Made by a program: the position numbers and the translations under genes. The notes below the pieces were generated by a model that saw only the letters and a program-made list of their open reading frames with translations, was not told the origin of the DNA and made no database searches. This document shows positions 56,801 through 64,000 of a stretch of DNA of 64,000 nucleotides, in pieces; positions within the stretch are counted from its first letter, which is position 1, and every line of letters begins with the position of its first letter. The stretch is taken from positions 49,381 to 113,380 of the forward strand of contig JAHYIW010000006.1 of assembly GCA_019429445.1 (NCBI GenBank). Reading direction: 5' to 3'. Origin of the DNA: Desulfuromonadaceae bacterium. Lineage in GTDB: Bacteria; Desulfobacterota; Desulfuromonadia; Desulfuromonadales; JAHYIW01.

Positions 56801-57785
56801 GGTTAACTTTCAGGTCGCCGCCGGTCGGATCGCTGCTTTTGAGGGCACCCTCAAGGGTGATAACTTCCGCATCGTCCACCTGCCAGAAATTGAAGTCATC
56901 TGCACCCCCGACCTGCGCTTTCAGGGACAACAGGACAAGATCGAGCTGCGCGGCGAAGTGCTGGTTCCCGAGCTGCGTGTTGAAGGGCGAGATAAACGGG
57001 AATTGGTCCGCCCGAGTCGCGATGTCCGGCTGGTCGGGGAATCGACAACGCCTCCGCGATCCGTCACGAAATCGCCCTGGGAGGTGGATGGACGGGTCAA
57101 GATCGTGCTCGGCGACCATGTGTTGGTCAAGGCGGGGGGCGTTGATGCCCGTCTCAGTGGCGCCGTTGAAGTCGCCGCCACCAGCGCCAATGACCTGCGC
57201 GGCTGGGGGCGTATCAATGTTGCCCAGGGACAATATTCCGGCTACGGAGTATCGCTCAATATCGAACGCGGGACGATCCTCTTCGCCGGGGGACCGATCG
57301 ACCTCCCGACCCTCGACATTCTCGCCCTGCGCACCATTGGCACCGTCAAGTCCGGGGTCCTTATCTCCGGCACCCCGCGCAGGCCGGTGATCAAGCTCTA
57401 CGCCGAGCCGACTATGTCCGAGACCGATATCCTCTCCTATGTGGTGCTTGGCCGCCCCATGGATAGCGGCAGTGCCCAGATCGATCCGCTGATGACCGCC
57501 GCCGGACTGCTCCTCTCGCAGGGGGAGTCGGCCATGGTTCAGGATCGCCTCAAGCGGATGTTCGGCATCGACGTGATCGCCGTCAGCGCCGGTAACGGTG
57601 AAAATTCGATGGTCACCCTCGGTAAATACCTGACCCCCGATCTCTATCTCAGCTTCGGCAAGGCCCTCTTCGGCGAGACCAACCTGGTGCAAATGCGCTA
57701 CAGGTTTTTCAAACACTGGGATCTTGAATCAAGTTTCAGCGATGAAAGTGGCGCGGACATTCACTACCAGATTGAATTTGATTGA
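53856..57785 (+). CDS. tamB: TamB-like translocation/assembly protein
   Basis: A 1,309-residue protein with a single N-terminal membrane anchor (IVAVLVLLLSITVAAGYWLL) and a very long beta-taco body, as in TamB/YhdP-family bridge proteins. The C-terminal DUF490/TamB region is clear: YSGYGVSLNIERGTILFAGGPIDLPTLDILALRT (in parts), SGTPRRPVIKLYAEPTMSETDILSYVVLGRP, and the end NLVQMRYRFFKHWDLESSFSDESGADI. It spans the periplasm with the C-terminus at TamA. GTG start overlapping the tamA stop (GTGA), so both are translationally coupled. Length is typical. Confidence 0.94.
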   Translation: MSRRTGYRIVAVLVLLLSITVAAGYWLLGTPQGGRWLLGAVARSAAAELTITTVEGRLWDRLRLTGLTLRQAEQSLRLDELTLRWKLRELLSAHLEVTELTVTKGTIDWFRTPVKTDPTPQDAAFYWPQLSDWSRRIAVDVEALEVHQLHLILPATELVVERFAVAAHWREAILTLTDLDLVTRAGHLHADLSASFVQPLLQLNGYAELNAAVAEIDRVDFALTSTPQPQSTVQSGTFQITATHGETPLASAAATLTLTPAQLRLQPLRIERAGRAGALTGQLLLDLPLPSRFALALNTSDLDLAEELGLTTDLHGQLKLQGNLEQASGQLSFVNRADDWRAFDLATAVTVRRSGATFSLLRCAWLGGQLSGAVEADWQQQPRLLATLAGRNLDPSLAWASLTGTLNFDSIATIELTPDGRPDIQLDAGLLDSIVWNHPLTGQIDAHLSGDELTVTALELEGQGLNLSAHGEPARRIDFDATVVDLARFSTGETTLSGSAAAAGWLRYATPGISSEFSVTTTGMSFADLDLSAATLDAQLAAEGTLAATLTASDGRYGNLHFDTLRLDLGGQREQHTLHLNLAGNKVHGDVTVTGSYDTSMWSGTLDRINLTGTDFGTWQLAAQAPLTVSRAEVTLLPLRLTSNGERTIEIEGVLRNNELMHGEARWNQLDLALNQLWLEEPRLTGTSSGELRVDQGAAGHLAFTARQQAHGTLRWDDLSVAVTDLTLTASGDDSGFRLASELLLADGGRLHGRLGSTAPLRSLRPQEGTVDCNWEGLDLELVRSFIPPPFRLDGTLRGEVAGRWFAGERLNLSGSAAIDGGHLHWQDGGKEVSFALATAGLDWRWYDAALAGKLKLALTGYGTANGSFHLPLAARLPPVFGPDAPFTAQLTAALGEQGLLAALFPELVNATRGELTVELNAVGSWREPQLAGELTLAHAAGYLPAVGIELTDIFGAARLDPAGNGTLRVQMHSGAGQIEQQVNFQVAAGRIAAFEGTLKGDNFRIVHLPEIEVICTPDLRFQGQQDKIELRGEVLVPELRVEGRDKRELVRPSRDVRLVGESTTPPRSVTKSPWEVDGRVKIVLGDHVLVKAGGVDARLSGAVEVAATSANDLRGWGRINVAQGQYSGYGVSLNIERGTILFAGGPIDLPTLDILALRTIGTVKSGVLISGTPRRPVIKLYAEPTMSETDILSYVVLGRPMDSGSAQIDPLMTAAGLLLSQGESAMVQDRLKRMFGIDVIAVSAGNGENSMVTLGKYLTPDLYLSFGKALFGETNLVQMRYRFFKHWDLESSFSDESGADIHYQIEFD

Positions 57786-57908
57786 TGCCTTCGCAAAAAA
57801 ACGGCTGAGTCATTTAATCCATTACAAAAACAACCGAGCCCAAAATTTTCGCCACAGTCACTATCGCGTTGCTATCGTTTGTATTTCTGACATAATTCGT
57901 TAGCGCGT

Positions 57909-58363
57909 AACACGGAGCTGCTTTATGAAGCAGGGGAAGCCTTCCATTTTGATGAGCTGTCGATCCGTACCGGACTGCGCGGGATTATTGCGGTGATGCG
58001 CGCAATCGACATGTTGCCGCGCGGCAGCAGAGAAGAACAACGCACGACGGTATTTCGGGCTGACACCTCAAAATGGGTTCGGGCGCCGATCAGCGGGATG
58101 GTCACAACAATCATTCCGGTCGGCAAATCGGTCAAAAAGGGGGATTTTCTTGGACTTATTTCCGATCCGTTCGGTGAAAATGAACAGCCGATCTATGGCC
58201 CTTTGCGGGGCTGATCGTTGGCCGACTGGAATTGCCGCTGGTTTATCAAGGCGATGCGCTCTTTCACATTGCGCTCGTTGACGGAAATATTTTCGGCAAT
58301 CAGATCGTCGCAGATCTGGTGTCAGCTCTTGATCAGGAATATTTCTGGCCGCAATTACAGTAA
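57909..58363 (+). pseudogene. Succinylglutamate desuccinylase/aspartoacylase-family fragment
   Basis: The C-terminal part of an M14-like desuccinylase/aspartoacylase protein: NTELLYEAGEAFHFDE, IRTGLRGIIAVMRAIDMLP, then WVRAPISGM, GKSVKKGDFLGLISDPFGENE to a TGA at 58212-58214; one base off, the match resumes LIVGRLELPLVYQGDALFHIA and ends at TAA 58361. So there is a frameshift near 58210. Upstream of 57891 is a stop and no catalytic Zn-binding N-terminal half exists, so about 200 residues are missing. It has no start codon in frame at the right place. Confidence 0.85.
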
Positions 58364-58394
58364 ACTTGACAGCACCACAGCTGCAGGGGGATTC

Positions 58395-59450
58395 ATGGTG
58401 GGACACCACGTAAAACAGGTCGGGCTGCCACCCGGCAGTCTGATCCATATCGGCGAGGTCAAAACTGCTCGCCCGACGCTGTCGATTATCGACTTCAGCC
58501 CTGCCCACCACGCGCACCGCACCGATGTTACCCTTGCCGAGTGTCTTGCCGTGAAAGAAAGTCCCTGGGTCAGCTGGATCAATCTCTACGGCATCCATGA
58601 CGTAGAACTGCTCCGCGCCCTCGGCGAAGGTTTCGGGATTCACCCGCTGGCCCTCGAAGACATCCTCGACACCGCCCATCGTCCGAAAATCGAGACCTTT
58701 GATGACTACACACTGATAATCCTCAAGATGCTGTCATTTAATGACGAACAGGGCGAAATCGAGACCGAGCAATTCAGTTTCATCTTCGGTGAGAACTATG
58801 TCCTCTCCTTTCAGGAACGCCCCGGCGATGTGTTCAACGCGGTGCGCGAACGGCTGCAGAAAAAGAGTGGCCGGATCCGTTCCCGGGGGAGTGACTACCT
58901 GGTTTACGCCCTGATCGATTCGCTGGTTGACCATTATTTCCACATTCTCGAAAAAATCGGCGATCACCTTGACATTCTGGAACAGCGACTGATTGAAGAG
59001 ACCGATTGCGACAGTCTCAACCGCATCCATTTTTTCAAAAAAGAGCTCCTCCTGCTGCGCAAGGCGATCTGGCCGTTGCGTGACGTCACCATCGAAATGC
59101 TCAAGGATGAAAGTGACCGGATTCACCCGGACACCCATATTTTTCTGCGCGATCTCCACGACCACGTCATCAAGGCGATCGATTCGGTCGAGCTGTTTCG
59201 CGACACGACCTCCAGCCTGCTTGATCTCTATATGTCGATCAGTGGTAACCGGATGAACGAGGTAATGAAGGTGCTGACGATCATGGCCTCGATCTTCATT
59301 CCGCTGACTTTTATCGCCGGGGTCTACGGCATGAATTTCGAACTGATGCCGGAGCTTAAATGGCGCTGGGGCTACCCTGCGGCATTGATCCTGATGGCCA
59401 GCAGCGCGGTGGGGCTGCTGATCTTTTTTAAACGCAAAAGGTGGCTGTAA
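58395..59450 (+). CDS. corA: CorA-family magnesium/cobalt transporter
   Basis: A 351-residue CorA. A large cytoplasmic N-terminal domain (WVSWINLYGIHDVELLRALGEGFGIHPLALEDILD) leads via a long stalk helix to two C-terminal transmembrane helices, with the selectivity motif YGMNFELMPEL between. It forms a pentameric channel for Mg2+ or Co2+. ATG 58395 has AGGGGG upstream; the longer frame from 58218 lies in the pseudogene and is rejected. Its stop overlaps the start of the mechanosensitive channel gene (TAATG). Confidence 0.95.
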   Translation: MVGHHVKQVGLPPGSLIHIGEVKTARPTLSIIDFSPAHHAHRTDVTLAECLAVKESPWVSWINLYGIHDVELLRALGEGFGIHPLALEDILDTAHRPKIETFDDYTLIILKMLSFNDEQGEIETEQFSFIFGENYVLSFQERPGDVFNAVRERLQKKSGRIRSRGSDYLVYALIDSLVDHYFHILEKIGDHLDILEQRLIEETDCDSLNRIHFFKKELLLLRKAIWPLRDVTIEMLKDESDRIHPDTHIFLRDLHDHVIKAIDSVELFRDTTSSLLDLYMSISGNRMNEVMKVLTIMASIFIPLTFIAGVYGMNFELMPELKWRWGYPAALILMASSAVGLLIFFKRKRWL

Positions 59451-61900
59451 TGTTGCGTCGCGCTCAGCTCAAACGATTATGTCGGCAAGTGCCGGGCAGC
59501 CTTGCCCTCATGGCGCTGCTGCTGGGCGTTGGCGCCGGAGCGGCCTGGTCGGAAACTGTGCCGGCCGAGACGCCAGCCGCATCTGCCGTGACCGAAGCGG
59601 CGCTTTATCCGGGGCTGGAAGAGGTCGTCCCTGAGGCGACGACGCTTGACGGTGCCGCAGTTCTTGCCCAGCAGCAGATAGAGACCTTGCGGCAGACCAC
59701 GGCCTTCAGTGCCCGTGTCGAAGAAATGCGCACCAACTGGCAAAAGGAAAACGCTAAAATTAAAGAACTCGGTGTGCCGATCGACTGGCCGGTCAACCGC
59801 CTGTTTAATGTGCGCGCCTATCTGGAGGGCGAAGAACGTGATGTCGTTCAACTGCTGAATAAAATTGCCGAACCTTTGAAGGTGCTGGAAGAGCTCAGGA
59901 AAAGCTGGGGGAATAAAAAGGACTTCTGGCAGGGGTGGGAGAAATCGCTCGTGGATTCCGGGGCAAAAGTGCCCAAGGCAACATTTCGCGATGTGCACAA
60001 CAAAATTCGTGAGGTACTCGAACGGGTCGCCGAAGCTTCCGCTGTGCTGCTCAAATTACAGGAAAATACTTCACAAATCAATCAGGAGATCATCTCTCTC
60101 AAAGAAAAAATTGACGGCGAACTGACCGCCCTCAAAGCAAGCCCGTTCCGACGCAATGCCCTGCCTTTGCTCAGCAGCGAGTTCTTTGCGCAGTTTAATA
60201 CCGAGCTGCTGACAAAAACCATCGCTGGTACGAAAGCCGCGCTGCACGTCAAAAGTACTTTTTTTGCACGCCAGGGGTGGCTGCTCATCCTCCAGGCGCT
60301 GCTGTTTGTCGTTCTGCTTGTCCTGCTCCGCCACCTGGCAGCGACCACCGCCGACAAAGCTGAAAACTGGCAATTCATTTTTCAACGACGCTACTCCGCG
60401 GCACTTTTTATTTCCCTTGCCGCACCTTATCTGTTTTATGTTTCTCCGCCGCCGCTACTCTACCTCGGTGTCATGCTGATCGCCACCATCTCGGCTGCCC
60501 GACTGGCTGGTGAGCTTCTGTCGGAAGGACACCAGCGGCTCCTCACCTACACCCTCGCGGCGCTTTTTATCGTTTCCAAAATATTCACCACGCTGGCCCT
60601 GCCATCGCCCCTCTATCGCCTCTATCTGAGTCTCATGGCGGTCTGCGGTATTCCCTTTCTTTACTGGCTGGGACGTCAGCACCGGCAACACGTCACCGAC
60701 GGAGTTGACCGTTATCTGACCCTGCTCTACAGCGGTACAATCATCTTTCTGGCGACCTTGACTGCACAGATCGGTGGTTTTGCGGTCTTCTCCATCAATC
60801 TGGTTAATTCCACTATCGGCACAGTTTTTCTGATGCTTTTCACATTGATGACATTGCGCATTGCTGAAGGGGCCATCGACCTGCTCTTCAGTAGCCACGC
60901 TCTGGGCACAACCCGTTTTGTCAAAAATCTGGGGACGCACGCAAACACCCGCCTGATCCGTTTGAGTCGATTCATAATTTTTACTATCGCCAGTCTTTAC
61001 CTGCTGGAAGTGTGGGGCTTGTTTAGTGACATTAGCGCTGCCTGGCTTTACCTGATGGGACTGGAACTGATCATCGGTGAATTTCATCTGTCGATCAAAA
61101 CGATCGTCCTGATCGGAGCGGTCCTCTATTTTTCGATTCTGCTCTCCTGGTTTTTCCAGTCATTTCTCGAATCACAGTTCTTTTTCGGCAAACGGATCGA
61201 TCGCGGGGTCAGGGACGCCTTTAAAAAGCTGAGCCACTACGCCATCGTGCTGGTCGGTTTTATCGCCGCCATGACCATGGCCGGCATTGAGCTGCAGAAC
61301 TTTGCCATTCTCGCCGGTGCGTTCGGCATCGGCATCGGCTTCGGTTTACAGGATATCGTCAACAATTTTGTCAGCGGTCTGATTCTGTTGTTTGAGCGTC
61401 CGGTCAAGGTTGGCGATGCCATCATCATCGACGGACAATGGGGAACGATCAACAAGATCGGCATGCGTTCAACGGTCGTTGAAACCTGGGATCGCTCGGA
61501 ACTGATCGTGCCAAATTCGCACCTGATTTCTGAAAAGGTGCAAAATTGGACGTTGTCGAGCAACATCTCGCGGGTCACCATCAAGGTCGGTGTGCACTAC
61601 GGAACAGACATGGAAAAGGTCATCAAAATTCTCAATCAGATCGGCGTCGGGCATCCGGCGGTGGTCGATGATCCCGCGCCATCGGCGATTTTTACCAATT
61701 TCGGCGACAGCTCGATTAATTTCGAATTGCGGGTCTGGGTCGATGACATCAGTAACCGCCTGGTGGTCATCAGCGCGCTGGGGATTGCGATCGGCAAGGC
61801 GTTCAAAAAAGCAAAAATTGAAATTCCCTATCCGCAACGTGACCTGCACCTGCGCAGCGTGGCCTCCGCTATCACGCTGTCGCAACCGCCGGACAAATAA
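59450..61900 (+). CDS. Large MscS-family mechanosensitive channel
   Basis: 816 residues. A signal peptide (ALMALLLGVGAGAAWS) is followed by a periplasmic, helical/coiled-coil region (about 35-270), then roughly 10-11 transmembrane helices and a MscS core: FAILAGAFGIGIGFGLQDIVNNFVSGLILLFERP (given in parts: FAILAGAFGIGIGFG, LQDIVNNFVSG, LILLFERP) is the Gly/Ala-rich pore helix TM3, then GDAIIIDGQWGTINKIGMRSTVV beta domain. This is the MscK/YbiO-like size class, which opens under osmotic downshock. ATG overlaps corA by one base, with AAGGTGG upstream; the frame is open to GTG 59441. Confidence 0.91.
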   Translation: MLRRAQLKRLCRQVPGSLALMALLLGVGAGAAWSETVPAETPAASAVTEAALYPGLEEVVPEATTLDGAAVLAQQQIETLRQTTAFSARVEEMRTNWQKENAKIKELGVPIDWPVNRLFNVRAYLEGEERDVVQLLNKIAEPLKVLEELRKSWGNKKDFWQGWEKSLVDSGAKVPKATFRDVHNKIREVLERVAEASAVLLKLQENTSQINQEIISLKEKIDGELTALKASPFRRNALPLLSSEFFAQFNTELLTKTIAGTKAALHVKSTFFARQGWLLILQALLFVVLLVLLRHLAATTADKAENWQFIFQRRYSAALFISLAAPYLFYVSPPPLLYLGVMLIATISAARLAGELLSEGHQRLLTYTLAALFIVSKIFTTLALPSPLYRLYLSLMAVCGIPFLYWLGRQHRQHVTDGVDRYLTLLYSGTIIFLATLTAQIGGFAVFSINLVNSTIGTVFLMLFTLMTLRIAEGAIDLLFSSHALGTTRFVKNLGTHANTRLIRLSRFIIFTIASLYLLEVWGLFSDISAAWLYLMGLELIIGEFHLSIKTIVLIGAVLYFSILLSWFFQSFLESQFFFGKRIDRGVRDAFKKLSHYAIVLVGFIAAMTMAGIELQNFAILAGAFGIGIGFGLQDIVNNFVSGLILLFERPVKVGDAIIIDGQWGTINKIGMRSTVVETWDRSELIVPNSHLISEKVQNWTLSSNISRVTIKVGVHYGTDMEKVIKILNQIGVGHPAVVDDPAPSAIFTNFGDSSINFELRVWVDDISNRLVVISALGIAIGKAFKKAKIEIPYPQRDLHLRSVASAITLSQPPDK

Positions 61901-61902
61901 AA

Positions 61903-61930
61903 CGGGGCCACGGCTTTTGCCGTGGCCCCG
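61903..61930. terminator. Convergent terminator hairpin
   Basis: CGGGGCCACGGC / GCCGTGGCCCCG, 12-bp perfect stem, TTTT loop. The minus-strand side is followed by T's, so it best serves the thioredoxin reductase gene; it can also end the MscS transcript. Confidence 0.85.
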
Positions 61931-61958
61931 CAGCATCAACCTGCCCGGTCGTTCGGTG

Positions 61959-63398
<1,440 letters not shown>

Positions 63399-63728
63399 TC
63401 AAGGTGATTGACGGCAACAGCAAGAACGATTTCGCTCCCGATAGCGATTTCGATATTAACACCACAAAAGCCACCGCAGCCCTTGCAACGGTTGGGGGGG
63501 ATTGCTCTTGAGTGATGAGCGGGGATGGATTAGGGTGTGGGAACTTGCATCGGTTGAGGGTTTGCAATGGGTCGGGATTTGGAGGAAGATTGGGACGCCG
63601 CGCTTGCGGTTGATGACAGTGGTGCGGCTTTTTGTGTTTTGGCAGTGAGTGCTTTCTACAAGGTGTAGCTCTGGCCCTGTTGGTTCTAAATGTCAAAATA
63701 TCAGCTACGTCCCCTTTCACAAAACTCC

Positions 63729-63810
63729 GGATACCCGCAAGGGGCATCCCTACAAAACCAATTCGCGTCCGGTTGGTCGTTCATCGTAGGGGCACCCCTC
63801 GCGGGTGCCC
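63729..63810. repeat. REP/BIME-like pair of palindromic units
   Basis: Unit 1 (63729-63753) and unit 2 (63786-63810) are 25 bp each, face each other and agree at 19 of 25 positions as inverted repeats. Unit 2 itself is a GGGCACCC-CTCGC-GGGTGCCC hairpin. This head-to-head layout is that of BIMEs made from REP sequences, the substrate type of RAYT enzymes, one of which is decayed at 12.7-13.6 kb. Confidence 0.6.
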
Positions 63811-63903
63811 TGGGTTGCGGGTCGAAAGAATCATTGGTGGTCGATTGATTTTTGCAGTTGAAGGATGAAACATGAACCGGCGGGTTTCGTCCCGCCAGCC
63901 GAC

Positions 63904-63929
63904 ATCCTTTTGCCCGGCAGCAAAAGGAT
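63904..63929. repeat. Perfect 10-bp hairpin
   Basis: ATCCTTTTGC / GCAAAAGGAT with a CCGGCA loop, next to a GGCGGG/CCCGCC hairpin. Confidence 0.65.
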
Positions 63930-64000
63930 GCAAAAGTGCCTGCGCTCGCAGCGGGCATGGTGGTCGCGTATCGCTGTGATTTTAATCAGGGGAGAACGAA

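Noticed and set aside
54930..57716. Long minus-strand frames opposite tamB
   Set aside because: High-GC shadow frames; the plus strand encodes TamB with its conserved C-terminus.

Overview
The window looks like a chromosomal segment of a Desulfuromonadales-type bacterium (Geobacter / Desulfuromonas / Pelobacter relatives). That rests on gene content, not a database search: a hyaSLBP-ordered uptake [NiFe] hydrogenase, rubrerythrin, PilB/GspE-type ATPase, a REC-GGDEF regulator, GatCAB, a DUF4212 + sodium/solute symporter pair, and family sequences that read like that order. Gene density is high, GC is moderate, and most genes sit in short operons.

Layout. 0-6.7 kb: the end of an ATP synthase Fo operon (atpB, atpE), then a minus-strand set ileS-lspA-two entericidin-like lipoproteins, a RelA/SpoT-domain protein and a BaiN/HI0933 flavoprotein. 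6.9-12.6 kb: asd, an alpha/beta hydrolase, a GspE/PilB ATPase, a GAF-like protein and a YjdM zinc protein. 11.6-15.3 kb is a graveyard: a decayed HD-domain gene, a REP-associated tyrosine transposase (RAYT) broken in several frames and cut at its 5' end by an IS1380-family element, whose own transposase is frameshifted twice. 15.4-25 kb: gatCAB, mtnA, glnE, the diguanylate cyclase response regulator, rubrerythrin and a zinc-ribbon protein. 25.1-29.1 kb: the hydrogenase operon (small, large, cytochrome b, protease), minus strand.

29.5-33.1 kb: a complex-I-like epimerase, a DUF2279 protein, then a second decay zone holding a prfC gene reduced to its two ends, a stand-alone Hen1-type RNA methyltransferase domain and a broken uppP. 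33.1-38.4 kb (minus): pdxJ and a probable operon of an ArsD-like protein, MFS transporter, two DksA/TraR zinc-finger proteins and a HelD-like helicase. 38.9-48.7 kb: trmB-truD, the symporter pair, a TIM-barrel isomerase, Usp, IclR regulator, hydrolase, coaE and an acyl-CoA ligase. 48.8-51.8 kb: a HEAT-repeat protein overlapping an HD-GYP phosphodiesterase. 52-57.8 kb: tamA-tamB. 57.9-63.2 kb: a desuccinylase-family pseudogene, corA, an MscS-type channel and a glutaredoxin-thioredoxin reductase fusion. The final 0.8 kb is non-coding, with REP-like palindromes.

The most unusual items are the prfC internal deletion, the solitary Hen1 domain, the translationally coupled DksA-like/HelD pair (both families bind RNA polymerase), the paired HEAT and HD-GYP proteins that share an N-terminal domain, an Asp in place of a proximal-cluster Cys in the hydrogenase small subunit, and the nested RAYT/IS decay. 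At least seven protein-coding genes are visibly broken. I did not find CRISPR arrays, tRNA or rRNA genes, prophage or a clear defence island.
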